A DNA stretch of 33,266 nt from Methanothrix harundinacea (GCA_001509375.1 LGFT01000023.1:1-33266), one strand, 5' to 3'. Numbered from the stretch's first letter, positions 1 through 9,175 are shown. Made by a program: numbers and translations. Notes: generated by a model from the sequence alone, not told the origin.

Positions 1-114
1 ATAAGAAGATATTAATGATGAATTATATATCTCTTCTGGTCGAGGTGGATTCTCGTCAATTCGCATCATTTTTGTAGGTGCTAAACACATACATTTTTTA
101 TATCTTGCTGCTTT
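1..114. other. AT-rich non-coding edge of window
   Basis: This short AT-rich stretch lies downstream of the minus-strand pentapeptide-repeat gene. I see no gene, repeat or clear terminator in it. Confidence 0.4.
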
Positions 115-825
115 TCAACCCCGGGGATCTAAACGGGCGCTGTAGAAGTTGGCGATCTCGAAGAAACGGGCCTCCCCCAGGTGGGACCTTCCGCTGAACC
201 GGGCCCGTCCAAAGTAGGCGTAGCCGCCAAACTCGGACCCCCCGAAGTCTGCATCATCTCTGAACTCTGCCCCGCCGAAGAATGCCTCGCTCGTGAACTG
301 ATCGCCGGAGAAGTAGACTCCGCCGTCGAACTGGGCAGCTTTGAAGTTGGCGTCGCCGCCGAACTGGGTATACAAAAAGGCTGCATGATTGGCGAACCTC
401 GCCTCAGCGAAGCTGGCGTTTCCGGTGATGTCGGTGCCGGCAAAGCTCACTGGCCCGGCGAAGGTGATCTTATCGAAGTGGACGTTCCCTCTGATCACGG
501 AGTTGGTTATGCTTATCGGAGAAACGATCAACTTCACCCCCCCGGCCAGGGCAGGGTGCTTGATCTCAGGTTCCTCGCCCATCGCCGACCTAGGCCCGAG
601 ACCCGCTCCCAATCCCGGTCTGAGGTCAGAAACCGATTCCAGGCCGATCTCGCTGAGGTTCAGATCTCCTTCGACGATCAGGTTGTCGACGGAGATGGCC
701 TCCCCCCTCTCGATTTTTGACAAAATATCGGTAGCTTGTACCACCTCACGGGCATTGGGCGTGCCAGACGATGCGCTTGCCGTCAAAAGGAGCGCTGTAA
801 GGACCAAGGCAGAGATCATCTTCAT
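115..825 (-). CDS. Secreted pentapeptide-repeat protein
   Basis: From the ATG at 825 the protein has 236 residues. It opens with a signal-peptide-like stretch (MKMISALVLTALLLTASASS), so export is likely. The C-terminal half is a run of degenerate repeats with a phenylalanine every five residues (FGG/FKA/FDG/FSG types), as in the F-rich class of pentapeptide repeats, which should fold as a right-handed quadrilateral beta-helix. The ATG at 825 is chosen because AGGAGAT lies 7-8 bases before it and the signal peptide begins there. An in-frame GTG at 894 overlaps the stop of the upstream TPR gene (GTGA), so a longer product is possible. It is probably co-transcribed with the TPR gene. No enzymatic motif is seen and the specific role is unknown. 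Confidence 0.75.
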   Translation of the reverse strand: MKMISALVLTALLLTASASSGTPNAREVVQATDILSKIERGEAISVDNLIVEGDLNLSEIGLESVSDLRPGLGAGLGPRSAMGEEPEIKHPALAGGVKLIVSPISITNSVIRGNVHFDKITFAGPVSFAGTDITGNASFAEARFANHAAFLYTQFGGDANFKAAQFDGGVYFSGDQFTSEAFFGGAEFRDDADFGGSEFGGYAYFGRARFSGRSHLGEARFFEIANFYSARLDPRG

Positions 826-890
826 CGTTCTATCTCCTGGAGCCCATCCGTTGCTATCTTCAAAATAGCTTTTGACGTTAGGACCGCCGT

Positions 891-1286
891 TCACAGATCC
901 GCTCCCAGGGATCTCGCCCTTTGGAACGCCTCTTCCGCCTCTATTCGTCTTTCGAGTTTTTCAAAGACCAGCCCCTTGTTATGCCAGGCCTCGCCCAGGT
1001 CAGGGTTCAGAGTGAGGGCCTCCTCCAGACGGTCGAGGGCCTCGTCATACTGGCCGAGCTGATATAGGGCCAGGCCCCAGTTGTTCCAAGCGTGGACGTA
1101 GAAGAGATATATCTTGACGGCCCTCTCGCAGCATCGTGCAGCCCTCTCGTATCTCCCCCAATCGGCGAGGATGATGCCCATCGACATCCAGAAGTCGGAG
1201 TTTTCGAGGATGAACTTTTTGGCCACCGCAAGGATGGCGACCGAGGCGAGGACGAGGCCAATGAGGATCAGAATAAGCGGATCCAT
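891..1286 (-). CDS. Membrane-anchored TPR protein
   Basis: The product has 131 residues from the ATG at 1286, which has GGAG six bases upstream; a TTG at 1343 would add 19 residues. One hydrophobic segment near the N-terminus (PLILILIGLVLASVAILAVA) is followed by about three tetratricopeptide repeats with the usual W/G/Y/A/P pattern, including AWNNWGLALYQLGQYDEALD and AWHNKGLVFEKLERRIEAEE. TPRs form helical protein-protein docking surfaces, so this is likely a small membrane-tethered scaffold. It is the first gene of a two-gene unit with the secreted pentapeptide-repeat protein. The partner is unknown. Confidence 0.8.
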   Translation of the reverse strand: MDPLILILIGLVLASVAILAVAKKFILENSDFWMSMGIILADWGRYERAARCCERAVKIYLFYVHAWNNWGLALYQLGQYDEALDRLEEALTLNPDLGEAWHNKGLVFEKLERRIEAEEAFQRARSLGADL

Positions 1287-1680
1287 GCGGGACTCCAAGG
1301 CTTTGACCTTCAATATACTTTTTGCAGAGTCGCGGCCTTCCAATGTAGTGGGTCCTGAACATGAAGTAATTCAAATGACACTGATTCCTATCGATTGTAT
1401 TCAGGACCACTGGGAAGTTTATCATAACTACATATATATCTTAGATTAAGGATAATCAAGTTCAATCTGCATGCATAAAACAGCGAAGGGTCATCTCTAA
1501 TATATGACCTACATAACATACAAATTCTCATATATGAAACTTCGTCAGAATATAGATTACAAAAATAGTTGTGTAGGCCTTTTACGCCACCATAAGAGAT
1601 TAAATGGTGGATGCATCCTCTTTGTTTTGACATACTCAACACCAAGAGATCTATAATTTCCACAATGGGAGGTAAGGCGT
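1287..1680. other. AT-rich intergenic region between divergent units
   Basis: About 390 bases separate the minus-strand TPR gene from the plus-strand flavoenzyme operon. The stretch is much more AT-rich than its surroundings and has TATA-like runs near 1428-1441. A 91-codon ORF on the minus strand here has no recognisable content and looks like chance. Both promoters are expected here but I cannot place them firmly. Confidence 0.4.
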
Positions 1681-3621
1681 ATGTATGAAAAACTGTTCAG
1701 CGAAGGGCGGATTGGGCGAGTTGAGATTAAGAACCGGGTTGTTATGACGCCGATGGGCACGGTAATTGCAGCGCCCGGCGGGGGCGTGAACGACGACATC
1801 ATTGCCTACTACGAGGCGCGCGCTAAAGGCGGTGTAGGGCTCATCGAAAGTGAGCTCTGCCGTGTGCTCGATGGTGCTGGAGCGGCAGAGCCCTGCCAGC
1901 TCGCGGCAAGAGACTTCGCAGACCTTGCTGGATTGGCGCGTCTTGTTGATACGGTGCACAAGTACGGTACGAAAATGTTCATTCAGCTCCACCATCCCGG
2001 AGGCCAGGGATCTTCTGCAATCGGTGGCGAACCGATAGTAGCCGCGTCGGCAGTAAAAACTTCTTTAGAGACGCCACGCGCGCTCGAGGTCGGTGAGATA
2101 ACAGAAATCGAATCCGCCTTCGTCAACGGTGCGATGCTCACGAAGATGGCAGGCGCTGACGGAGTTCTGCTTCATGGCGCACATGGCTATTTAATCAACA
2201 GCTTCCTTTCGCCATATCTGAACAAACGAATTGACGACTACGGTGGGAACCCAGAAAACAGAATGCGATTTCTCCTCGAGATCATTAAAGGCATCCGAGA
2301 ACAGTGCGGAGAAGACTTCCCCCTGGGCGTACGGCTTTCCGTCGAAGAGTTCCTCGGGAAAGAGGGAAACGGCCTCGAGGAAAGCTGCAGGATCTGTGAG
2401 AGGTTGGAAGAAGCAGGAGTCGACTTCATTGACGTTAGCTGTGGCGGTATCCCTGGAAGCTCCGATGTCTGCGCCACAATAGAGCCCGGTACCTACGAGC
2501 AGTGCTGGAAGAGTTACATGGCTGCAGAGGTGAAGAAGCATGTAAACATCCCAGTGATAGCGGTCTGCAACATCAAGGAGCCCGATGTGGCCGAGCAGAT
2601 ACTTGAGGATGGCTGCTGCGACTTTGTCGGAGTGGCCCGTGGGCATCTGGCCGACCCCGAATGGTGCAATAAGGCCCGAGCGGGAAAGGCCGAGACTATT
2701 CGCAAATGCATTGGATGCCTTTGTTGTTTCCAGGAAATAGTGAACTTCCGGCATGTCAAGTGTGCAGTGAACCCGAAACTGGGACGAGAGCGAGAGTTCC
2801 AGAATCCTAAATATAACGGCGAAGGACGAACGGTCGTGGTCATCGGTGGCGGACCTGCTGGCATCGAGGCAGCGCTACTTCTCGACAGACGCGGATTTGA
2901 TGTTGTGCTCTTCGATCGTCCAGAACGTTTGGGAGGCACTCTAAACGTCGCTGACAAGGGTGTGGGCAAGGAGAAGATAACCAGGCTAGTCGACGGTATG
3001 ATCGCGCAGGTAGAGGCAAGCGATATCGAACTGAGGATGGGCGAAGAGGCAACGGTCGAGAAGGTCAAGGCCCTATCTCCCTGTGGAGTTTTCATAGCCT
3101 GCGGTGCAATGCCGATGAAACCTCCCATACCCGGCATCGACGGGAAGAATGTCGTCACCGCCGAGGATGTGCTGATGGGAAGAGCTGAGCCCAAGGGCAA
3201 TTGCATAATTCTCGGCTCCGGAATGACCGGTCTCGAGACTGCCGAGGTTGTACTGAAGGCCGGGCACAGGACAACGATTGTCGATATGCTACCAGAAATA
3301 GGCCAGGGCATCTCATTCGTGGTTATCTTCGATATCAAACGGCGCCTGGCAAAATATGGCCCAACCTATATGCTGGGTCATGAGGTGTTGGAGATAACCA
3401 AAGACGGAGTCGCCTTGGGGCGCATGGACGATGGTGAGAAGGTGTTCGTCAATGCCGAGACGATTATCCTGGCGCTCGGGGTTCGACCACGCAAAGATGT
3501 AGTGGAGGCTTTCAAAGCCGCTTTTCGGGAGGCGCATATCCTCGGGGATGCGAACCGCGGAGGGAGGGTTCTGGAGGCAACACAGGACGCATATGGTCAG
3601 GCATTCGTCTTTGAATCCTGA
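1681..3621 (+). CDS. NADH:flavin oxidoreductase, 2,4-dienoyl-CoA reductase/Old Yellow Enzyme family
   Basis: This 646-residue flavoprotein has the full FadH/enoate-reductase architecture. Residues 1 to about 330 form an FMN-binding TIM barrel with the family motifs HGAHGYLINSFLSP and DDYGGNPENR. A [4Fe-4S] cysteine set follows (C343, C346, C349, C361). A two-dinucleotide-domain reductase module comes last, with GGGPAG at 389-394 and a second nucleotide site LGSGMTGLE near 510. Such enzymes pass hydride from NAD(P)H through FAD and Fe-S to FMN to reduce activated C=C bonds of enones, enoates or dienoyl-CoA. The start is firm, with GGGAGGT seven bases before the ATG. It is the first of three tightly spaced genes, with the acetoacetate-decarboxylase-like and SDR genes. 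The actual substrate cannot be read from sequence. An amine dehydrogenase or bile-acid-type BaiCD role are alternatives in the same family. Confidence 0.9.
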   Translation: MYEKLFSEGRIGRVEIKNRVVMTPMGTVIAAPGGGVNDDIIAYYEARAKGGVGLIESELCRVLDGAGAAEPCQLAARDFADLAGLARLVDTVHKYGTKMFIQLHHPGGQGSSAIGGEPIVAASAVKTSLETPRALEVGEITEIESAFVNGAMLTKMAGADGVLLHGAHGYLINSFLSPYLNKRIDDYGGNPENRMRFLLEIIKGIREQCGEDFPLGVRLSVEEFLGKEGNGLEESCRICERLEEAGVDFIDVSCGGIPGSSDVCATIEPGTYEQCWKSYMAAEVKKHVNIPVIAVCNIKEPDVAEQILEDGCCDFVGVARGHLADPEWCNKARAGKAETIRKCIGCLCCFQEIVNFRHVKCAVNPKLGREREFQNPKYNGEGRTVVVIGGGPAGIEAALLLDRRGFDVVLFDRPERLGGTLNVADKGVGKEKITRLVDGMIAQVEASDIELRMGEEATVEKVKALSPCGVFIACGAMPMKPPIPGIDGKNVVTAEDVLMGRAEPKGNCIILGSGMTGLETAEVVLKAGHRTTIVDMLPEIGQGISFVVIFDIKRRLAKYGPTYMLGHEVLEITKDGVALGRMDDGEKVFVNAETIILALGVRPRKDVVEAFKAAFREAHILGDANRGGRVLEATQDAYGQAFVFES

Positions 3622-3671
3622 CGTTTAAATAGGTCTGACTTAAAAGGTTCAAAAAGGAGGCATATCTTACC

Positions 3672-4541
3672 ATGAAGAACGGAAGTTATTTCGTAGAACG
3701 TGAGAAACTCCACTCGTTTATGAAGGGGGCTGCGATGAACGAGGAAGAGGGTCTCTACATATACTGGGAGACCGATCCAAAGGTCGCGCGACGCGTACTG
3801 CCGCCGCAATTTGGATTGGCAGATCCCGAACATCCTCTCGTATATTCCTACTTCGTCAACATTAGAGAGCCAACCTTTGCGCCATGGTATATGGAAGCAG
3901 GTATCGGATTACTTGGTGCCCAGTACAAAGAACATAGCGGCCTGTATTTCTGCAACCTGCAATTGAGCGGGCCGGGCGCCCAGATGGGTTTATTAAGTGG
4001 CCGGGAAGGCTCGGGACTTCCAAAAAAAATGTGTGAGAAGATCGTTGTTGAGCGAAACGACGATATCGCACATACCATAGTTGAGGCGAAGGGCAGGCGT
4101 ATCTTCGAGGCTGAGATAGAGATTGGAGACCATGACGAACCAATGATAGAAGCGGCCTTCCCAAAAATTGACCCTGGTGCGAGCGCAGACGGTTACTGTT
4201 TTCTATTCAAATATGAAATCGGTGCGGATTCAGAAGGGCGTATGACTCTGCCGAAAACCACTCTCATCGGGTATGATAGTGTTACGGACTATAGAAGCTA
4301 TGAGCATGCCTCCATAAAATCGATATCAATGGAGTCATCGTTGGACGATCCTTGGTCCGAGCTGGTCGTCGTCAAGCCACTGGGCGCTGCGTACTCCATC
4401 AATTCCAATTGGGTGCGGGGAGTACACCCACTTGCAACATTCGAGGGAAAGGAATCCGATGACCTCTTCAGCTACCTATTCGCCGGTCGTTACGATCGCT
4501 CGACCATCTGCACGGGTCATCAGCGTTACGGACAATACTAA
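3672..4541 (+). CDS. Acetoacetate decarboxylase family protein
   Basis: The product has 289 residues, slightly longer than classical acetoacetate decarboxylase (about 245). The core motif GREGSGLPKKM at 110-120 places paired lysines K118/K119 where the Schiff-base lysine and its neighbour sit in the family, with the typical G-R-E turn before them. The family includes true decarboxylases and also relatives that use the same lysine for aldol/dehydratase or hydrolase chemistry, so decarboxylation of a beta-keto acid is likely but not certain. AAAGGAGG lies about 12 bases before the ATG. It begins 50 bases after the flavoenzyme and ends 25 bases before the SDR, so the three form an operon and probably act on the same carbonyl compound. 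Confidence 0.82.
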   Translation: MKNGSYFVEREKLHSFMKGAAMNEEEGLYIYWETDPKVARRVLPPQFGLADPEHPLVYSYFVNIREPTFAPWYMEAGIGLLGAQYKEHSGLYFCNLQLSGPGAQMGLLSGREGSGLPKKMCEKIVVERNDDIAHTIVEAKGRRIFEAEIEIGDHDEPMIEAAFPKIDPGASADGYCFLFKYEIGADSEGRMTLPKTTLIGYDSVTDYRSYEHASIKSISMESSLDDPWSELVVVKPLGAAYSINSNWVRGVHPLATFEGKESDDLFSYLFAGRYDRSTICTGHQRYGQY

Positions 4542-4566
4542 TCGCGATTCAAGAGGAGGATAAAGA

Positions 4567-5379
4567 ATGAGTGAGACGAAAAAATACTACGAGAACAAGG
4601 TGGCTGTCGTCACCGGCGGCGCATCAGGAATAGGGCTGGCTCTCTGTGAGGCGATGCTTGCCTTTGGTGCCAAAAAGGTCGTCTTGGCCGATATCAACAA
4701 AGAGAAACTCGAAGGCGAAGCTGCACGACTTGATGGAGAATATCCAGGCAACGTGCTCGGCTTGATCTGCGATGTTACCAACGAGGAAAACGTAAAGGAT
4801 ATGATTGCTAAATCTGCGGCGTTTGGAGAAGGGCGTATCGATGTCCTCTTCAACAACGCAGGAGTGGGTTTGTCAGGGCTCTTCGAAGAACAGACAACAA
4901 AGGACTGGGAGAAAGCCTTTGCGATTAACTTTTACAGCGCTGTATATGGCATACGCGCCGCGATTCCAATTATGAAGGCCCAGGGTGGTGGACATATCAT
5001 AGATGTGATATCGGGTATCGCTTTCTCCCCCATGGCTCAGCAGACGATGTATTCAGCAACTAAAGCCGCACTGAACGGTTTGACCCTGGCCCTTCGTTAC
5101 GAATATTGGGATGAGAATATCTGCTTCACCTCGGCGACACCTGGCACCACGATCACGGCTATTTGGGGGGAGAACAAGCCGCCAGAAGGCGCTCAGACTG
5201 CCGAACAGTCGGCGAGCAGAATCCTAGAAGGGGTCGCGAGGAGAGAACGTCTCGTGCTGGGGGATGATGGTGATGTCAGTGGCGCGACCAACTGCTTCAA
5301 TCCTCTTACCGCAGAGGGAGTGGACGCTTATCTACTCGATGTGGCCCGCAAGCGCAGAAGTGGTGAGTGGGTTGTCTAG
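4567..5379 (+). CDS. Short-chain dehydrogenase/reductase (SDR)
   Basis: This 270-residue classical SDR has the cofactor motif TGGASGIG at 16-23, NNAG at 96-99 and a catalytic S149/Y162/K166 set (YSATK). ADINKEK at the end of the second beta-strand carries an acidic residue, which favours NAD(H) over NADP(H). It would interconvert a ketone and a secondary alcohol. GAGGAGG lies close before the ATG. As the last gene of the three-gene operon it plausibly oxidises or reduces the carbonyl handled by the two upstream enzymes. The exact substrate cannot be told from sequence. Confidence 0.9.
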   Translation: MSETKKYYENKVAVVTGGASGIGLALCEAMLAFGAKKVVLADINKEKLEGEAARLDGEYPGNVLGLICDVTNEENVKDMIAKSAAFGEGRIDVLFNNAGVGLSGLFEEQTTKDWEKAFAINFYSAVYGIRAAIPIMKAQGGGHIIDVISGIAFSPMAQQTMYSATKAALNGLTLALRYEYWDENICFTSATPGTTITAIWGENKPPEGAQTAEQSASRILEGVARRERLVLGDDGDVSGATNCFNPLTAEGVDAYLLDVARKRRSGEWVV

Positions 5380-5390
5380 CCAGTGAACTA

Positions 5391-5410
5391 CCCTACCCTA
5401 CCCTACCCTA
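5391..5410. repeat. CCCTA tandem repeat (four units)
   Basis: Four exact head-to-tail copies of CCCTA follow 11 bases after the SDR stop codon, preceded by a partial ACTA. The array starts inside the last readable codons of the TnpB remnant on the other strand (reading TAGGG), so it sits at the point where transposon homology ends. It could be a slippage product at an old break. Confidence 0.9.
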
Positions 5411-5984
5411 AGAAGGAACACCGTTGTGAAGTGTTACTTGGGTCTACCACTATCAGCTTTCGACCAGCACTTTGAGCCCTGTACGAAAGCATGAACATGA
5501 ACCTTGATCAGGAGGCGCCGTGTATGTTTTTATGGACCCGTTATCGTTGCCCTTTTTCCTTCAAGCCCTCGACATCCAGATCCTCAGCACAAATGATATC
5601 ATATCTGTTGACGTACATCCTGGAGAGCTTATGGAGGAAATCGGCCCTCTGGTTATCGATCCGTTCGTGGGCCTTGTCCAGCTTATCCGCGAGTTTTCGG
5701 CGGTTATTGGAGCCTTTTTGAGCTCTAGAAAGCTTTTTCTGGATGTTCTTGACCTTTGTAGCATCCTTCTCTGCGACTCTTGTATTCTCCACCGAATTTC
5801 CATCGCTATCCACGACAAAGGATGTCAAGCCAACATCCAGACCTACGGCGTTACCTGTTTCAGATAACCGCTTTGGTTCTTGCTCTGCCTGAATCAAAGC
5901 AAACCATCTATCACCTGCACGCTTGATGAATACCGCCTTGATATTGCCTTCAACCTTCCGATGGAGCTTCTGGAGACCGCCATG
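5403..5984 (-). pseudogene. TnpB-family (IS200/IS605-type) remnant with in-frame stops
   Basis: On the minus strand one continuous frame from 5984 to 5403 reads as the middle and C-terminal part of an IS605-type TnpB. Visible landmarks are LHRKVEGNIKAVFIKR, the RuvC-I aspartate in GLDVG, the KKLSRAQKGSNNRRKLADK helix, the RuvC-II glutamate in CAEDLDVEGLK, and the pre-zinc-finger segment AGRKLIVVDPSNTSQRCS. The frame is broken by TAA at 5541-5543 and TGA at 5508-5510, both without a shift. The N-terminal third is missing beyond a TGA at 5985-5987. The second half of the zinc finger and the last catalytic Asp are absent, since the frame ends CSFLG then stop inside the CCCTA repeat. It cannot make an active nuclease. 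No TnpA or clear ends are seen. Confidence 0.85.
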
Positions 5985-5995
5985 TCACCATGGGT

Positions 5996-7303
5996 TTATC
6001 CAGCCTGCTGAAGTTTCTGGGTGATGGAGACCATGATTAACGACAGGAATCCCATGATGATGACGAGCAGAGGGATAAGGATGGCATAAACGACAATCCC
6101 GAGCAGGCCAGGTAGGAGGAGTGGTGCGAGCATATTGATTCCAAATAGGATAGTCACGATCCCTGTGGCTGTCAGTACACGGAAGAGTCGCTTGACAATC
6201 GGAGGAAGGGTAACTGGTTCTTCTGAGGGGGACCTAATCCCATATAAGGTTGGGGCGATGATCTTGGTGGCGAGCAGCAGCACCCCAGTGATAATGTTCT
6301 GGATTCCGAGGAGGGGCTGGATCACACCGCTCAAGATTCCCGGGACGATGCACGAGAAGGACCCTGCTGCTGCACACAGGATCCCAAAGGCAATCACCAA
6401 CCATGATCGGGTTACCTGGCTTCCCACGAACTGCCCCAGGGCGAGCAACTGGAGGGATGTCAGTACCAGCAGAAGGCCAAGCTGGCCATCAGAGTTAAAC
6501 GATGGCAGTATGCCAAGGATCATGAATAGGACGAGGATTCCAAGCAGTATCAAGAGAAATCCCTGATAAATGTTGAAAGTATTGTCTACCGTTAAAGCGG
6601 CCTCTTCTAACAGGAAAAACATTTTTTTCCGTGGGGATCGGCTAGGTACCATCTTCTCGCTTGAGGAGCTGTACTGTTGGGTTGCAATGTGGATACACCG
6701 AGCAAGGAAGAAGAGGCTTGCACCAAAGATGAGAAGCAGCATTGCTGTTAGCAGATTGGGCATTATGCCAGGGAGAAATGTAATAATCCCTAACGCTATC
6801 TCGATACCATATACCAGGACACAGGCGACCGTAAGTTGCTGCAGAATCCCGGGGACCTTCACCCACGTTCTGGCCTTATCCTTCGAGATGAATAATTGCA
6901 GCAGCCCCGAAGCTCCAGAGATCAGAACTATGAGACCAGCGAGGATACGGATCGTAACGCTCAGGTATCCGGGGTAAAAGATGGCCAAGGTTCCTATCAT
7001 CGCCGTTAAAAGTCCAACGATCACGACCAACCATGAGCGTAGGACATCTCCGAAGGGTGTCTTTCCCATCGTGATGATCTGCATCGATACGAGGACAACG
7101 AAAAGCCCGTACATGCTACCCTCGCTGTAGGGCAGCATCCCTCTCTCGATCAAAAACAGCAGCACTCCAAAGAGGAGGAAGAAGACTCCACCAACAATCA
7201 GAAGGACAACTTCTGTGGAGAGTGAAATCTCTGCACTCTTTGCAATATAGCGCTTCAATTGCTGCTGAGCCGAAGATTCCGACCGGAGGTTCTTGTTGCT
7301 CAT
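5996..7303 (-). CDS. Polytopic membrane protein with internal duplication (HdeD/DUF308-like)
   Basis: The 435-residue protein has about 10-12 hydrophobic segments. It is built from two copies of a roughly 210-residue unit: RSWLVVIVG at 89-97 matches RSWLVIAFG at 299-307, with VSMQIITMG/TSLQLLALG and YPGYLS/VPGILS in register around them. A further pair of segments near 155-199 and 376-420 also matches. A polar linker (about 208-235) joins the halves. The short paired helices with a PG turn resemble the DUF308/HdeD group of small membrane proteins, but I assign that only tentatively. It starts at an ATG at 7303 with a weak GGTGG. It is transcribed away from the DUF362-like pseudogene. Function is unknown. 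Confidence 0.7.
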   Translation of the reverse strand: MSNKNLRSESSAQQQLKRYIAKSAEISLSTEVVLLIVGGVFFLLFGVLLFLIERGMLPYSEGSMYGLFVVLVSMQIITMGKTPFGDVLRSWLVVIVGLLTAMIGTLAIFYPGYLSVTIRILAGLIVLISGASGLLQLFISKDKARTWVKVPGILQQLTVACVLVYGIEIALGIITFLPGIMPNLLTAMLLLIFGASLFFLARCIHIATQQYSSSSEKMVPSRSPRKKMFFLLEEAALTVDNTFNIYQGFLLILLGILVLFMILGILPSFNSDGQLGLLLVLTSLQLLALGQFVGSQVTRSWLVIAFGILCAAAGSFSCIVPGILSGVIQPLLGIQNIITGVLLLATKIIAPTLYGIRSPSEEPVTLPPIVKRLFRVLTATGIVTILFGINMLAPLLLPGLLGIVVYAILIPLLVIIMGFLSLIMVSITQKLQQAG

Positions 7304-7456
7304 TCCAATCCACCGAATTACATGTTAGCTGTCAGTTCAATCAATCCAATGATGATCTGGTATCAAGAAGCGACTATAATAGTAAGGTATTAATCTTTAT
7401 GGTCTAGACGACTACCGCTATGGACCGATCTGACAACACCGCCTCGAACACCTGTC

Positions 7457-9044
7457 ATGAAGATCCGAGATCCCCGGCTGGCGGCGCCCCCTACTACAGC
7501 GACATCAGCCGGTCGATGGGAAAAAATTAGCTCGGACATGAGACAGATTCAGGTTACCGGGGTGCAAGGAACAAGCATTTCTGCATTATACGCCAATACG
7601 AGTACCCGACGCAGCATTCCCCCAGATACTCCCTTACCAATAGTGGGATTTTCATGCATGGTCAGGGAACCCGCCGACGATAAGATACCTCGTCTTGTCG
7701 ATGATGCCATCGCTCAGGTGCTGGGCCCACGTGGTTTGTCAGAGATAATCAAGCAGGGGGACAGAGTCGTCATTAAGGTCAACATCGTCGGGTCAAGCCA
7801 GGGTCTTCCAGGCGAGAAAGGACGGGGGATCATAACGGATCCGAGGGTCGTTAGATATGTCGCCGGCAAAGTACGAGAGATCATCGGATTTGATGGCAGC
7901 GCGGATCTGAAGGTCATCGATGCAACATTCACACCCGAGAAAAATCCTTCAGATAAAAACGACCCCCAAAGCTTTTATTATGCCCGTTTGCAGCGGAATG
8001 CGGGGAGATCCGTCGATGCGAACGATATCTGCTACGATTATGATGCCGATGGTATTCTCGATGGAGGATCCAGGGCTGAAATAGTCAACCTCGATTCAGT
8101 CCAGATGTCAGACCGGTTCCTTACTGTTATCGATGAGCCGATCCGAGGGAGGAGCGAGGTTTGGCTTCCCAAATTCTTGCGGACGAAGGAACAAGCACAA
8201 GGCGAGGCAGAATACTGCGATGTATACATCGGAATACCCAGTGATGAAAAGCCACGGATTCTGCGGAATGACGGGGGCACTCAAACTACACTGGGGATCG
8301 ATGCTCGGGCTCCTTGAAAAACAGGAGCATGCAGGATATGGATTCGGCACAGGGGACGTCCGCCTGTTCCTTGATTACCTATGTGCGATGAACCGCGCAC
8401 GAGCATTCGACATTGTGATCATGGATGCACTTACCGCAAACCGGAGCGGCCCACAGAACAAAGTGGCCGACTTTGATGCCAAGACAGATTTTATCCTAGT
8501 AAATGCAATCCTCTGTTCGAGGGATTCAGTCGCAATTGATACGGTAGAAACGCTTCTTGGTGGATATCAACTGGATTCGATTCCTCTTCTCGAATCAGCA
8601 TTCAGGGACGGGATAGGGATCAACAAGCCGGCCTATATCGACCTAAAAGGATTCGATAAATTCACCAAACATAAGCAATGGTTACGTGAAAGCTATCCAG
8701 GCTGCGACGCTGGGAGTTATCCGCTAGAGAATGGGTGAGGAAACGCAAAGACCCAAGAAGATTTCAATGCGCCGTTTGATGTAACAGCCACCTGCAAGAA
8801 AGCGGGAACCGAATATGTGTTAGATTACACTGCATCGGAGCCAATCCCTTGTAATCACAAGCTTGCGAGGATCGATCTCCTGGTAAATGGGATGGTGTCG
8901 CAGCGCATCTTTGACAATCTGACGAGTGGAACCGTGACTATTAATCTCGAGAAGCACAGGAACCAGAAATTGCGGTTCCGTATTGCCGCCTGGGATATGG
9001 CGTTCAATTGCACGCTCTCGGAAGAGAAGGAATTTATGGTTTAG
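7457..9044 (+). pseudogene. DUF362-family gene broken by frameshift and in-frame stop
   Basis: Two overlapping frames make one DUF362-like protein. The first frame (7457 to about 8239) contains GDRVVIKVNIVG and ends its homology at CDVYIGIP. Homology continues directly as VMKSHGFCGMTGALKLHWG in the next frame from 8241. One surplus base, the A at 8240 after CCC, explains the shift. The second frame stops at TGA 8736-8738 but stays open on the same frame to 9044 and encodes a beta-rich tail (DYTASEPIPCNHKLARIDL onward), so the TGA looks like a nonsense mutation. DUF362 proteins are of unknown function and are often linked to Fe-S biology. The N-terminal start is uncertain: the first 60 residues look unlike the family, and residues around PIVGFSC may be nearer the true beginning. 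Confidence 0.8.
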
Positions 9045-9134
9045 GAGCCATATAGGCCCATCTCGGACTATGAGCTTCAGCCTTCAACATGCTTTATGCA
9101 AGATCTCAGTCTCCATGTCCGGTGCAGGCCGAAG

Positions 9135-9142
9135 ATTTAAAT
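9135..9142 (+). promoter_or_regulatory. Candidate TATA box for the cation efflux gene
   Basis: ATTTAAAT lies about 38 bases before the ATG at 9176. Archaeal transcription usually starts about 25 bases past the box, so this supports 9176 over the upstream ATG at 9089, which would precede the promoter. Confidence 0.45.
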
Positions 9143-9175
9143 CGTCGGAATTACGAAGCTGGTCCGGATCGCTCT

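Noticed and set aside
1388-1663. 91-codon minus-strand ORF in the AT-rich gap
   Set aside because: No ribosome site, no motif and composition like the surrounding non-coding DNA.
8736-8738. In-frame TGA in the DUF362-like gene as a selenocysteine codon
   Set aside because: The local sequence has no redox motif, the same gene already has a frameshift, and the formate dehydrogenase in this window uses Cys. Nonsense decay is simpler.
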